From Burkholderia sp. OK233 (GTDB lineage Bacteria; Pseudomonadota; Gammaproteobacteria; Burkholderiales; Burkholderiaceae), in assembly GCF_900230185.1 (NCBI RefSeq), contig NZ_OCSR01000002.1, forward strand, positions 2,046,001-2,110,000: DNA of 64,000 nucleotides. Reading direction: 5' to 3'. Shown here piece by piece: positions 26,297 through 35,756 of the stretch. Below the pieces are notes generated by a model. That model was not told where the DNA came from, ran no database searches, and was given only the letters and a program-made list of their open reading frames with translations. A program made the translations under genes and the position numbers. Within the stretch, counting starts at the first letter, position 1. Each line of letters starts with the position of its first letter.

Positions 26297-27523
26297 ATGA
26301 GAACGTCTCCTCAACAAGAAATCACGATCAATTTCGATGAGCAGGCCAACTCCAGTCTGCACCCCAATAGTGCGCCTTTGACGCTCAAACACACCATTCA
26401 CCCAGAAGAGATACGGGACAACCTGTCGGCGGGCCAAGGTGGCATTGGGTTTCTGTTTCACGCTACGGACTGGGATACGCTTTCATTTTCATTTCATAAT
26501 GTGAAACGTAGAAATGCGTCATTCGAAGAAGAGCTTTGGAATGCAAAGCCTTTTATCGCATCGCCTATCTATTCGGGATCTCAGATCATAGGGGCCAATA
26601 TTGCGTGTCCAGTTCCCCTCGAGTTGTGGCTTGGGAGTCCACGCGGCATCAAGCGATTTCGGGAGACGCAATTTTTTCCGGCTCTCGAACTCGCAAGGCG
26701 GGCGGGCTTGAGCATGGTGGCGATGGGCGCTTCCACGCCCTATGCCTGCAACTACGGCGCACTCCCCCGGCATACGAAGCCGCCCCACATCACCACGGGT
26801 CATGCCGCCACGGCAGCGATGCTGAAAGACTGGGCCACCCACTGCTGCAACGAACTTGATCTCGAATTCGGCAAGACGAAGCTCGCTCTATTCGGTGCCG
26901 CTGGGCGGCTCGGCGTCACGGTGGCTAAATACCTGCTTTACAAAGATGCGCCGAAAGAGCTTGTTCTGATCGATTTACCGGACAAGGTGAACCTGCTCAA
27001 GGAGCAAGCAAAAGAACTGCTGGCAACCGATCTGCTGGGACGAACCCGGGTTTCGGTACACACGTTCAGTCCGGACACGCCGTTGCCGCAGTTCGATGGC
27101 GCAATCCTCGTCAGCAGTACCAGCGTTCCCTACCTCACGTCTTCTGACCTCAAACGGGCGCAGTTCTGGATTGACGATTCCCATCCCCGGGCGGCGAGCG
27201 TCGAGGCTGAACTCGCGTCGCGGGCCCACACGCTATATATTGAGTGTTTCGCCCGTGGCCCTGCCGGACTCAACACTGTGTTTCCGTTCAGACTGCCGAC
27301 CACCCGCGATTGCTATACCTGTTTCGCCGAAGGCTACGCAGCCTGGCAGGAAGGCATCGCTTCCGATTTCATCATCGGCAGCCCTCCTGTGTGGTCCGTT
27401 TCATATACTCACGGTCTTCTGAAGAAGTACGGGTTTTCGGTCGGACCTTTTCACGGCAAAGACGGTTCGACGATCGCCCGGAGTACCCAGCGTCGTGGCA
27501 AACATGAACTGATAGGGTCGTGA
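26297..27523 (+). CDS. Rossmann-fold reductase-like protein, first gene of a CqsS-like signalling locus
   Basis: This 408-residue cytosolic protein has a dinucleotide-binding GAAGRLG (200-206) in TKLALFGAAGRLGVTVAKYL. Ahead of it lies MVAMGASTPYACNYG and then ITTGHAATAAMLKDWATHCC. This order (an xLGxxT segment, then TTGxxxTA, then the Rossmann motif) resembles acyl-ACP reductases and shikimate-dehydrogenase-like enzymes. It may make or modify an acyl- or aldehyde-derived signal (inference). The stop overlaps or closely adjoins the start of a CqsS/PhcS-like sensor kinase, so the two are co-translated. No cqsA or phcB homologue is visible. Function not established. Confidence 0.55.
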   Translation: MRTSPQQEITINFDEQANSSLHPNSAPLTLKHTIHPEEIRDNLSAGQGGIGFLFHATDWDTLSFSFHNVKRRNASFEEELWNAKPFIASPIYSGSQIIGANIACPVPLELWLGSPRGIKRFRETQFFPALELARRAGLSMVAMGASTPYACNYGALPRHTKPPHITTGHAATAAMLKDWATHCCNELDLEFGKTKLALFGAAGRLGVTVAKYLLYKDAPKELVLIDLPDKVNLLKEQAKELLATDLLGRTRVSVHTFSPDTPLPQFDGAILVSSTSVPYLTSSDLKRAQFWIDDSHPRAASVEAELASRAHTLYIECFARGPAGLNTVFPFRLPTTRDCYTCFAEGYAAWQEGIASDFIIGSPPVWSVSYTHGLLKKYGFSVGPFHGKDGSTIARSTQRRGKHELIGS

Positions 27524-27540
27524 ACGTCATTGGAGGCCAG

Positions 27541-30090
27541 ATGGTGATGCCGCGCGAGAGCATGCGGGATTTGCTGGAACGAAGCCGGCTCGCAATTCGA
27601 TGGGGAGGCATACTTGGCCTTCTGTGCCACCCCATTTACTACGTCGTCTGGACCTATGTCCTGCCGCAGCCGTACGACAACCTCTTCCTCCGGTTGAGTG
27701 CGGCTGTCATCTGCATTCCCTTGATCTTTCAGGCGCGTTGGCCCAGGCGTTTTAACAATTACCTGCTGATCTATTGGCATGGCTGCCTGATCTACGTATT
27801 GCCATTCGTTTGTACTTTCCTCGCGATCAGAAATTCATTCTCCACCATGTGGATGATGACCGAGGTCATGATGCTTTTCATCATGGCGCTGTGCATCGAC
27901 AATCCGCTTTTGCTGATAGCCTGCATAGGCATAGGTATTCTTTCCGGCACGCTGTCCGCGGTGGCCACCTCACCGGCTCCGATCGTTCTAAGCGCGGCCA
28001 ATCAGTCGGATCTCGCCGTGCTGCCTGTCGTCGTCCTGTGCAGCATGGCTTTCAGCTATGCGATCAGCAAAGGACGCATCTTTGTCGAAAGAAACCGGGC
28101 ATTGCAGGCCCTCGCGGGCTCGATCGCCCATGAAATGCGTAATCCCCTCAGCCAGCTAAAGCACGTTCTGGACCGCGTGGAAGATGCGCTGCCTGCGAGG
28201 ACCGAATCCACTCCGTCGCCAGCGTTGTCGCAGGACGGGGCGGCGTTGCTCTATCGTCATCTCGCCCACGGACAACTGTCGATTGAGCGAGGCCTGCGCA
28301 TCATCGCGATGACGCTGGACGAAGTCAGCGCAAAACCCATCCGCTCCGGCTACCTGACCTATCTGAGTGCGGCGAGTACCACACGCAAAGCGCTGGACGA
28401 ATACGGTTTCAGCGATCAGAAGGAGCGCAGCAAAGTCAGACTCGTGGTGCTGGAGGATTTCACTTTCAAGGTCGACGAAACCGTCTATCTGTTCACACTG
28501 TTCAATCTGATCAAGAACGCGCTCCATCACATTGCAGCGCATCCTCTTGCGTCGCTCACACTCACGGTCGAGCGGCAAACGGTGATCGTTCATGACACGG
28601 GCCCAGGTATTGCGCCTGACATTCTGCCGCATCTGTTCGAGCCTTTCCGCACGGCGGGAAATTCGGCGGGCACTGGGCTTGGGCTCGCCTACTGCCAGCG
28701 CGCGATGCGCGCCTTCGGCGGCACCATCGGCTGCCGGTCGGAGGTCGGAAAATTTACACAGTTCACGCTGCAATTTCCCGTCGTCTCTGAAAGCGAAGTC
28801 GCGAGCCATGAGCAGAAGATTCTCGACCACGCCACGCCATTTTTCAGGGGGAAACGGGTTCTTGTCGTGGACGACGATGCCGGTCAGCGGACGAGAACCC
28901 GCCGTGCGTTGTCGAAGGTGGACGCGGACGTGAGCGAAGCCGCAGACGGCGAGACGGCGCTGAGCATGCTTCGACAGGCAACGCCGTGGGACCTTGTACT
29001 GATGGACATCAACATGCCGGTTCTGGACGGCTACACGACCACCGAGAAAATCCGCGCCGGCCGTCAAGAACCTAACTGGAATGTCCTGATCGTCGCTTAT
29101 ACGGCAGAGCCAGGCAATGTGGCGCGCGTTCTCGCACGGCAAGCCGGCATGGACGGACTCATCAGCAAATCCTGCGGCGTGGTGGAATTGGTTGGCACCT
29201 TGCAGACGCTCTTCGAAAACGGCAAGCAGCATCATTCGAAACAGAGTTTCGATGGGTTCGCCGGCAAAACGATCCTGGTGGCGGACGACGACACCTACAG
29301 CGGGCTGGTTGCCAAAAGTTATCTGGAGCGATGCGGCGCGAGCGTTGTCGAGGCCGAACATGGGCTGGCTGTGCTGGCCAGGCTGCAGGAAGACGACACT
29401 ATCGATGCCATCGTGATGGACCTGAATATGCCAGGAATGGGCGGCGTGGCAACCACCACGTTGATTCGCGCCCGTACCGACTCGTATGCCCAGATACCGA
29501 TCATTGCCTTGACCAGCCAATCCGATATGGAAGCCGTACAGGCATGTCTCGCTGCAGGGATGAACGAGGTCATGATAAAACCCGTGCAGGTCGGTTCCCT
29601 GTATGCCTCCCTTGCAAGACAGTTTGCCCGGCAACGTACCTCGAATGCGCCAGCGAAGGCACATCTATCCCAAACATCGGCTAGCCCAATCGGCAAGCCC
29701 GAAGCAGTCACGGAAGGCGATCTGCTTGACGAGAAACACCTCGAAGAGCTTATGGCGCTCGATTTGCTGGATCAGTCGTTCCTCAACGGCATTGAGCAGA
29801 TTCGCGTGCTTATGGTGCAACTTACTACCAGTGTGACGGCTCGTGACCTTCAATCGGCGCGCGGAGTATTACATCTCCTTCTTGGCGTCAGCGGCAATAT
29901 CGGAGCAAAGGGGCTGCACCAATTCACGAGGCAGATTTATCCGCGAGTGGTAGAAGGCGGATGGCCTTCGGAGGCTGACTGGCTTGCGCGGATTTGCGTG
30001 TTGGGTGAGCGTTCAGCTAACGCGCTGGAGATGTATTTCGATTCGACCAAAGCACATCGCGATCATCGGGACGTGCTGAGTGATGGGTAG
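27541..30090 (+). CDS. CqsS/LqsS/PhcS-type hybrid sensor histidine kinase
   Basis: An 849-residue inner-membrane sensor. An N-terminal hydrophobic sensor domain (IRWGGILGLLCHPIYYVVWT, then PYDNLFLRLSAAVI) matches the six-segment CqsS/LqsS/PhcS pattern. The dimerisation box AHEMRNPL follows (His197), then HATPase (HDTGPGIAPDILPHLFEPF). Two receivers (Asp489 in LMDINMP, Asp627 in VMDLNMP) and a C-terminal phosphotransfer domain (His778 in HLLLGVSGNIG) complete it. CqsS-family kinases detect alpha-hydroxyketones or 3-OH fatty acid esters. ATG 27541 follows GGAGG; an alternative GTG at 27520 overlaps the upstream stop. It ends in a hairpin terminator. Confidence 0.88.
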   Translation: MVMPRESMRDLLERSRLAIRWGGILGLLCHPIYYVVWTYVLPQPYDNLFLRLSAAVICIPLIFQARWPRRFNNYLLIYWHGCLIYVLPFVCTFLAIRNSFSTMWMMTEVMMLFIMALCIDNPLLLIACIGIGILSGTLSAVATSPAPIVLSAANQSDLAVLPVVVLCSMAFSYAISKGRIFVERNRALQALAGSIAHEMRNPLSQLKHVLDRVEDALPARTESTPSPALSQDGAALLYRHLAHGQLSIERGLRIIAMTLDEVSAKPIRSGYLTYLSAASTTRKALDEYGFSDQKERSKVRLVVLEDFTFKVDETVYLFTLFNLIKNALHHIAAHPLASLTLTVERQTVIVHDTGPGIAPDILPHLFEPFRTAGNSAGTGLGLAYCQRAMRAFGGTIGCRSEVGKFTQFTLQFPVVSESEVASHEQKILDHATPFFRGKRVLVVDDDAGQRTRTRRALSKVDADVSEAADGETALSMLRQATPWDLVLMDINMPVLDGYTTTEKIRAGRQEPNWNVLIVAYTAEPGNVARVLARQAGMDGLISKSCGVVELVGTLQTLFENGKQHHSKQSFDGFAGKTILVADDDTYSGLVAKSYLERCGASVVEAEHGLAVLARLQEDDTIDAIVMDLNMPGMGGVATTTLIRARTDSYAQIPIIALTSQSDMEAVQACLAAGMNEVMIKPVQVGSLYASLARQFARQRTSNAPAKAHLSQTSASPIGKPEAVTEGDLLDEKHLEELMALDLLDQSFLNGIEQIRVLMVQLTTSVTARDLQSARGVLHLLLGVSGNIGAKGLHQFTRQIYPRVVEGGWPSEADWLARICVLGERSANALEMYFDSTKAHRDHRDVLSDG

Positions 30091-30107
30091 CCGTCTGACG
30101 GCTACCC
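30085..30107. terminator. Bidirectional hairpin between convergent signalling genes
   Basis: A 10-bp perfect stem (GGGTAGCCGT / ACGGCTACCC) with a 3-base loop. It includes the sensor kinase stop codon and lies five bases before the end of the convergent regulator gene. Confidence 0.7.
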
Positions 30108-30111
30108 GGTG

Positions 30112-31242
30112 TCAGTGACGTGCATTCATTCGACTTCTGAAACTGGGAAACCCCATCGTCACGGTAGTGCCCGCACCCAGGGTGGATTCGATCCGGAGGC
30201 ACCCACCAAGAGACTGCATGATGCGGTTGCAAAAGATCATGCCCATACCGTGCCCGCCGGACTCTGCGTAAGTCGTGACGGGGTCCAGCAACAGACGCGC
30301 TTTTATCTCCGGTGCAATCCCCGGACCGTTGTCGTGAATACGGATCTCAGGTTCGGGGGTGTCCACTACTTCGAGGCGCAACGAAGGCGAGGGCGCACCG
30401 TCGAGCGCACGCAACGCGTTGGATAACAACGAAGAGATGACGAGCGCTACGCAATTGGGCATGGCGTGCACGATAAAGTCCCCTTGCACGTCGACCTGTA
30501 TCCAGTCGCGCTGCGACGCGGCAAACGGATAGGTATCGAGCAAGGTAGCGATCAATCGCGTCGCGCGGACCTCGTGGATGCCAGTGCCCGATGCGGCCTG
30601 TTGGCCTCCGTTCTTGTGCACCGCCGCCCAGAAAGACGAGATCAGCGTCAGGCAATACTGCGCATTGTTAAGCATTGACGCTGCCGCCTGGCCAATCGCC
30701 ATTTGACGCTCTGGATCGTATTGCTCAGCAACGTCGGTTTCGACGCTGCGCGCAAAAAGCGAGATCGTTGCCAATGGCGTATTCAGTTCGTGGGCGAGGA
30801 AAGCAAGCGTCTCATCCATCGCCAGTAGGCGCTGTTGACGCGCTTCCCGCTCAGCGTAGCGTGCGGTTGCCAGTTGCAGGACCTCACGCACCGTTTCGGC
30901 CCGAAGCGGCTTTTCGAGGATACGGAATACGTCACCGGTATTGACCGTCCGCAACAGCATGTCTTTATCAGCATAGGCGGTCACAAGGATGCGCACGATT
31001 TGCGGATACTCCCGCGCCACCTGACGCAGCAGATCGTCTCCATCGCGTTTCGGCATGCGGAAATCGGTCACCAGTACGGCAATCTCCGCTCCGTATTCAC
31101 TCAGCATAGCCATCGCCTCGTCTACACCTTGAGCGACATGCACACAGTATTCCTTACGGATCACCCGTGCGAAGTGATTGCGCGACATCTCGTCGTCGTC
31201 GACGAAGAGAACGGAAAAAGGCGGCTGCATAGTGTCACTCAT
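30112..31242 (-). CDS. Receiver plus histidine kinase protein (PhcR/PhcQ-like)
   Basis: This 376-residue cytosolic protein pairs an N-terminal receiver domain (VLFVDDDEM; phosphoacceptor Asp60 in VTDFRMP; Lys111 in ILEKPL) with a histidine kinase core (His151 in LAHELNTPLATI) and HATPase (IHDNGPGIAPEIKARLLL, GMGMIFCNRIM). This receiver-kinase order without a DNA-binding domain occurs in PhcR/JqsR-type partners of CqsS-like sensors. It is convergent with and adjacent to such a sensor. An upstream start at 31359 would add 39 residues of non-conserved sequence. Output partner unknown. Confidence 0.82.
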   Translation of the reverse strand: MSDTMQPPFSVLFVDDDEMSRNHFARVIRKEYCVHVAQGVDEAMAMLSEYGAEIAVLVTDFRMPKRDGDDLLRQVAREYPQIVRILVTAYADKDMLLRTVNTGDVFRILEKPLRAETVREVLQLATARYAEREARQQRLLAMDETLAFLAHELNTPLATISLFARSVETDVAEQYDPERQMAIGQAAASMLNNAQYCLTLISSFWAAVHKNGGQQAASGTGIHEVRATRLIATLLDTYPFAASQRDWIQVDVQGDFIVHAMPNCVALVISSLLSNALRALDGAPSPSLRLEVVDTPEPEIRIHDNGPGIAPEIKARLLLDPVTTYAESGGHGMGMIFCNRIMQSLGGCLRIESTLGAGTTVTMGFPSFRSRMNARH

Positions 31243-31489
31243 CGCGTTCCCAGCAAGTTTCAATGTTAAGCCTGCGGCGCGACTGTGTCGGCGACATTGG
31301 CATACGGTTGGGCCGCTCCGGGTTAGAGCCTGATTATGAATCACACTTTGGGTGTTCAAACCGCAGAATAACCTGCGCTTTGATGGTCGGCGTTAGGGTT
31401 CAAGCGATGGTACAAAACCCTATCGGCTGATACCTTCAAAGTACGCTAATCTAAAACAATAAGATCCGTTATATAGGGGCGAAAGCAAG

Positions 31490-31846
31490 ATGAAAGCCCG
31501 CTCGCCACTCACTATCTGTTTGCCGCTTGCGATATTTGTCGCCGCGTGCGTTCTGTCGCTCCCCACCCTCGTGATCGCGCTTGTCTGGATGACGATTGGT
31601 GTGATGGCGCTCGGCCATCGCAGCCTTGAGAGCTTTCCTGCGACTGGCATAAACCGTGAGTGGCTCCGGGGATACCGCGGAGCATGCCTATGGTTCTGGC
31701 ATCTGGCCTGGTGGCCTTGGTATATGCGCGCGTCTATCCACGATGTCGCCGGACAGATCGGAAACTCGCTGCATCGAACGAGGAAATCAGGGGATAAAGA
31801 GTTGAAGCGTTCGTCGGACAGACGGTCAAATGGCGACCATGATTGA
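31490..31846 (+). CDS. Small membrane protein
   Basis: This 118-residue protein starts at ATG 31490. Hydrophobic helices occur at ICLPLAIFVAACVLSLPTLV and LVIALVWMTIGVMALG. A Trp-rich amphipathic stretch (GYRGACLWFWHLAWWPWYMR) and a basic C-terminus follow. No family recognised. Its neighbours are the regulator gene, divergent on the left, and the MAPEG gene, convergent on the right. Confidence 0.5.
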   Translation: MKARSPLTICLPLAIFVAACVLSLPTLVIALVWMTIGVMALGHRSLESFPATGINREWLRGYRGACLWFWHLAWWPWYMRASIHDVAGQIGNSLHRTRKSGDKELKRSSDRRSNGDHD

Positions 31847-31913
31847 AAGCGTGACGGGAGGGGGCAGCCATCTTCCGATGTCTAGTGTCTCCGAGCCGAC
31901 GGACTCCGTTAAA

Positions 31914-32555
31914 TCAACCCGCTTTCACCGGCCGCGTCCCCCAAAACAATATCGCCTCGATCGCGAAAAATGCAACGAGCGGCACAATGGCGCCCACCGT
32001 CCCCGCGATCTCACGCCCAAACCGGCTCGTTACATACAGCAGCACGATCATGCTGACCGCCATGCCCGGCGCCCCGAGTCCGCGCAGCGCAGCGCTGCGA
32101 TGGTAGCCGAGCCAGAACGCGGCCCGCGCGACGATCCAGACCACGGTCGTCGCCACGACCGCGCGCATGGACGAGCCGTCGGGGCAGTAGGCGGCCAAGC
32201 CGAACAGCGACGCCGCAAACACGATGATTTGCTCCACGGTGTTCTGCAGGTATCGTTGATTGACACGCAACCTGCGTGTCTCGAAGCCCGCCAGCGGATC
32301 GAATGCGGGCGAGGTCAAGCGTTCGTGCGCCACGGCTTCGACGCCCGTCACCAGGCAGAACAGCACCGCAGCACAGCAGCATTTGAGCGTCAGAAGCATC
32401 CGCGCGCCGAGGCTGTCCATGCCCGGCAGGGGCGACATCAAAAGATCGATGCCGAGCCAGAGCCCCGAGGCAAACAGCGACGCGACTGCGATGCCGCCAA
32501 TGCCGACGCTGCGCTGCTGTCGAAAGTCGGACGCGTGATAGGTCGGGTCGGTCAT
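31914..32555 (-). CDS. MAPEG-family membrane protein
   Basis: This 213-residue protein matches the MAPEG family (membrane-associated proteins in eicosanoid and glutathione metabolism). The hallmark block ETRRLRVNQRYLQNTVEQII, followed by the helix VFAASLFGLAAYC, is present. Four to five hydrophobic helices cover most of the chain. The family includes glutathione transferases of membrane-embedded type, but the substrate here is unknown. It stands alone. Confidence 0.8.
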   Translation of the reverse strand: MTDPTYHASDFRQQRSVGIGGIAVASLFASGLWLGIDLLMSPLPGMDSLGARMLLTLKCCCAAVLFCLVTGVEAVAHERLTSPAFDPLAGFETRRLRVNQRYLQNTVEQIIVFAASLFGLAAYCPDGSSMRAVVATTVVWIVARAAFWLGYHRSAALRGLGAPGMAVSMIVLLYVTSRFGREIAGTVGAIVPLVAFFAIEAILFWGTRPVKAG

Positions 32556-32918
32556 GGATTTTTCCTCCGAGCGTTTCGTACGGGGGCATCGGCCTCGGCC
32601 AACTGCGGACGGCTATCTTCAGTGTACAAATAGCCCAGAAGCAGGCTTTGACTTGTGTAGTACTGCCGTACGGTTACTGGCACCCGTGCCAGACATCGCA
32701 CATTTGAATGCCTCCGCCATTGCTGGGTGCATCCGGCCGCAAACAGGTGTCTTGTTGCGTCGCAACGCAAATGGCACACCGGTCACCTTCCTGCTATGTG
32801 TACCTCACGTGGTGGTTCAACGCCACGCGATAGATCAACCAACTTGTCTAGGTTCGAGTCTATACCGCCGCCAGGTGCACGTCCGGAAAATCCCGCAGCT
32901 GCGAAGAGCAGGCCGTTC
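32556..32918. other. Gene-free stretch with a hairpin
   Basis: No gene. An inverted repeat CTGGCAC-CC-GTGCCAG lies at 32677-32692, a possible operator or terminator for the flanking minus-strand genes. Confidence 0.5.
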
Positions 32919-34538
32919 TTACGCGAACGCGGCTCGGCGCGGTGCCGAAGCCGGCGCGAACGCTGTGCCGCCGCTAGCGTCGGCGTCGTTCACCCGGAAG
33001 GCAGCGGCCGCGCGTTGCAGGCTCATCGCCTGCTCTTTCAGCGACTGCGCCGCAGCCGCAGCCTGCTCGACGAGGGCCGCGTTCTGCTGCGTCATGCTGT
33101 CCATCTGCGTGACCGCGAGATTTACCTGGTCGATGCCGGCGCTCTGTTCCGCCGCTGCCGCCGCGATCTCCCGCACGACGCCGGTCACACGCATGATCGC
33201 GTCGCGCGCTTCGTCGATCGTCGAGCCGGTGTTTTCAACCAGCGTTGCACCACTGCCGACGCTGCCCACCGCATGACTGATCAGCTCGCGGATTTCCTTC
33301 GCCGCGGTCGCGCTACGCTGCGCGAGGCTGCGTACCTCGCTCGCGACCACTGCGAAGCCGCGGCCCTGCTCGCCCGCGCGTGCCGCTTCGACCGCCGCAT
33401 TCAGCGCGAGGATGTTGGTCTGAAACGCGATGCCCTCGATCGTCGCGATGATCTCGACCATGCGGCCCGATTCGCTCGAAATGCCCTTCATCGCAGCGAC
33501 GGCCTGCGTGATCATGTCGCCGCCGCGGTTCGCGATTTTCGCGGCGCCGGCCGCAAGCTCGCTGGCGGTGCGCGCGTTGTCCGCAGTCTGGCGGACCATC
33601 GCCGTCATCTGCTCCATGCTCGACGCCGTTTCCTGCAACGACGCCGCCTGGCTCTCGGTGCGCGACGACAGGTCCGCATTGCCGTTCGCGATCTCGTTCG
33701 CGCCGCACGCGACGTTGTCGGACGCGTGCTTGATCTGGCAGATGGTGCCCGTCAGCGCGTCGCGCATCCGCTGCATCACGTGCAGCAGGCTCGACGTGTC
33801 GCCGTCGCGCGTGCGGATCGCCACCGTCAGGTCGCCCGATGCGATCGCGTCCGCCACGTTCGCCGCATAGGCCGGATCGCCGCCGACCGTGCGTGCGATG
33901 CTGCGGTTCGTCACCGCGACGAGCGCCACGAGCACCGCCGACACCGCTACGAAGATCGCACCGATCAGCCACAGCGACGCCATGAACGCAGCGTCGATGT
34001 CGTCGACATAGGCGCCGGTCGCGATGATCCAGTCCCACGGCGCATAGCGCACCACGTAGCCGATCTTGCCGACCGCCTGCGCCGACGCCGCGCCCGGATG
34101 CGGGAACACGTAATCGACGAAACCGCCGTCCGGCGCCTGTGCGGCCGACGCGAACGTCACGTAATGGTGACGGCCGTCGGCATCGGCGCTGCCTGCGAGA
34201 TCCTTGCCTTCGAGTGCCGGCTTGATCGGATGCATCACCATCTGCGGCGTCGAGTTGATCACGAGGAAGTAGCCGTCTTCGCCGTAGCGGACGCCGCGCA
34301 GGCGCTCGAGTGCCTGCTTGCGGGCATCCGTTTCCGGCAGCGCGCCGCTTTGCGCCAGCGCCGCATACTCCGTCACGATGCTGAGCCCGACGTGCGCGAC
34401 GTTCGTGAGGTCGTGCTTACGTTCCTCGATGCGCGTCTCGCGCGACTGCCACGCCGCCGATACCGAGACGGCGAGTAACGCGATGAGACTGATGATCAGC
34501 GGCAGCCACAGCTTCTGCGTAAAACTGAGCTTGTGCAT
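32919..34538 (-). CDS. Methyl-accepting chemotaxis protein
   Basis: This 539-residue chemoreceptor has an N-terminal membrane helix (LPLIISLIALLAVSVSAAW), a periplasmic single Cache (sCache_2) domain (VRYGEDGYFLVINSTPQMVM), a second membrane helix (IGAIFVAVSAVLVALVAV) and a HAMP region. The signalling hairpin carries the conserved tip (EGIAFQTNILALNAAVEAAR, then AGEQGRGFAVVASEVRSLA). It directs the CheA kinase in response to small ligands such as organic acids. ATG 34538 is preferred because the signal anchor starts there. Ligand unknown. No che genes are near. Confidence 0.93.
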   Translation of the reverse strand: MHKLSFTQKLWLPLIISLIALLAVSVSAAWQSRETRIEERKHDLTNVAHVGLSIVTEYAALAQSGALPETDARKQALERLRGVRYGEDGYFLVINSTPQMVMHPIKPALEGKDLAGSADADGRHHYVTFASAAQAPDGGFVDYVFPHPGAASAQAVGKIGYVVRYAPWDWIIATGAYVDDIDAAFMASLWLIGAIFVAVSAVLVALVAVTNRSIARTVGGDPAYAANVADAIASGDLTVAIRTRDGDTSSLLHVMQRMRDALTGTICQIKHASDNVACGANEIANGNADLSSRTESQAASLQETASSMEQMTAMVRQTADNARTASELAAGAAKIANRGGDMITQAVAAMKGISSESGRMVEIIATIEGIAFQTNILALNAAVEAARAGEQGRGFAVVASEVRSLAQRSATAAKEIRELISHAVGSVGSGATLVENTGSTIDEARDAIMRVTGVVREIAAAAAEQSAGIDQVNLAVTQMDSMTQQNAALVEQAAAAAQSLKEQAMSLQRAAAAFRVNDADASGGTAFAPASAPRRAAFA

Positions 34539-34706
34539 CCTGAGTCCTCGTGCAAACGAATGGAAATCGCGCAGGGCTGCCGTGCGAAGTGGCATGTGAA
34601 TGGGCGCGCCGGGTGGCGCCAGTGGACTGTCCGGCGGCCATCGAGGTGGTTCCTGTTCGAGTTATCGGCGGATACGAGCGAAAGTTTCGTCCTGTGAAAC
34701 CCTCGG

Positions 34707-35738
34707 TTAACACCTTGCCGTTGCTTCCACCCCGGCTTCGCGCAGAAAATGCGTGATCGTCTCCTCGATCACCGACCGGGCGAGACCCTGCACGATGAAC
34801 ACGAGCCGCGTCGTGTGATCGTCGTCAGGCCACGCTTCAAGGCGCAATGGTTCATGCAGCAACTGCTGCACGCCATGGAACACAACGGGCCGCGATTCGC
34901 CGATGAAATTGCCGATCCCCTTAACCCGCAGGATCCGTTCGCCGTGATAGCCGAGCAGTACGGTCAGCGCGGTTTCGAATGCCTGCATCGGCAATGCCTG
35001 CGAGTAAGTCAGGCAGAAGCTGTCGATGTCCGGATGGGCCACGCGTGGCGCTGTCGCGCCACGCATCAGCAACTTGCGCGGCGCAGGCTCGGCGCGCAAC
35101 CAGGGCCGCAAGGCACGCGGCGTCAGGATGTCGAGCAGCTGTTGTGCTTCTATCTCGCCGTTGCGCACCGGGATGCGTGCCGCCCCCGGATTCAGCGCCT
35201 CAAGCGCCGCCTCGAGGTCGGCCAGCGCGGGCGCATCGACCAGTTCAGCTTTGGTCAGCAACAGCCGGTCCGCGACGGCTACCTGCTGACGCGATTCCTC
35301 ATGTCGGGCAAGTTGCGCGGCGCCGTGTTTCGCATCGACGGTCGTTACGATGCCATCGAGTTGCAAACGACCTTCAAGGGCTGGGTCACCCAGCAGCAAC
35401 GAGATCACCGGGCCGGGTCGCGCCAGCCCCGTGGTTTCGATCAGAATCCGCTCGAAGCAGGGAATCTCGCCGCGCGTGCGGCGCTCCAGCAGATCGGCCA
35501 CGGTCGCGGCCAGTTCGTCGCGCACGCCGCAGCACAGGCAGCCGTTTTCCAGCAGGGCAATCGTGTCGTCGCGCGAGGTGCTGACGAACAGATGATCGAG
35601 ACCGATCGCGCCCAGTTCATTGATCACCACCGCACAACGGCCCAGCGCGGGTTGCGGCAGCAGGCGATTAAGCAACGTGGTCTTACCCGAACCGAGAAAG
35701 CCAGTCAGCAACGTCAGGGGAATCGCAGCAGATTGCAT
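34707..35738 (-). CDS. COG0523/CobW-family GTPase, probable metal chaperone
   Basis: This 343-residue G3E-family GTPase begins with the Walker A GFLGSGKTTLLN and the metal-binding ENGCLCCGVRDE (CxCC). The Walker B-side TTVDAKHG, a modified guanine-specificity TKAEL and a C-terminal CobW_C domain (FNYSQ-like FCLTYSQALPM) follow. Members deliver zinc or cobalt to client proteins. It lies 18 bases downstream of a Tat-exported metallo-beta-lactamase-fold gene, so it may load that client with metal before export. ATG 35738 is the best start. Confidence 0.88.
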   Translation of the reverse strand: MQSAAIPLTLLTGFLGSGKTTLLNRLLPQPALGRCAVVINELGAIGLDHLFVSTSRDDTIALLENGCLCCGVRDELAATVADLLERRTRGEIPCFERILIETTGLARPGPVISLLLGDPALEGRLQLDGIVTTVDAKHGAAQLARHEESRQQVAVADRLLLTKAELVDAPALADLEAALEALNPGAARIPVRNGEIEAQQLLDILTPRALRPWLRAEPAPRKLLMRGATAPRVAHPDIDSFCLTYSQALPMQAFETALTVLLGYHGERILRVKGIGNFIGESRPVVFHGVQQLLHEPLRLEAWPDDDHTTRLVFIVQGLARSVIEETITHFLREAGVEATARC

Positions 35739-35756
35739 AGTGGCTTTTCCCGGCAC

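Noticed and set aside
26297..27523. Assignment as CqsA or PhcB signal synthase
   Set aside because: It has a Rossmann GxxGxxG-type motif but neither a PLP-binding Lys context nor a SAM methyltransferase motif.
28156..29664. 502-codon open frame on the minus strand
   Set aside because: It is antisense to the sensor kinase, which shows all expected motifs in the plus frame.
32727..34478. 583-codon open frame on the plus strand
   Set aside because: It is antisense to the MCP gene; extremely Arg/His-rich with no domain.
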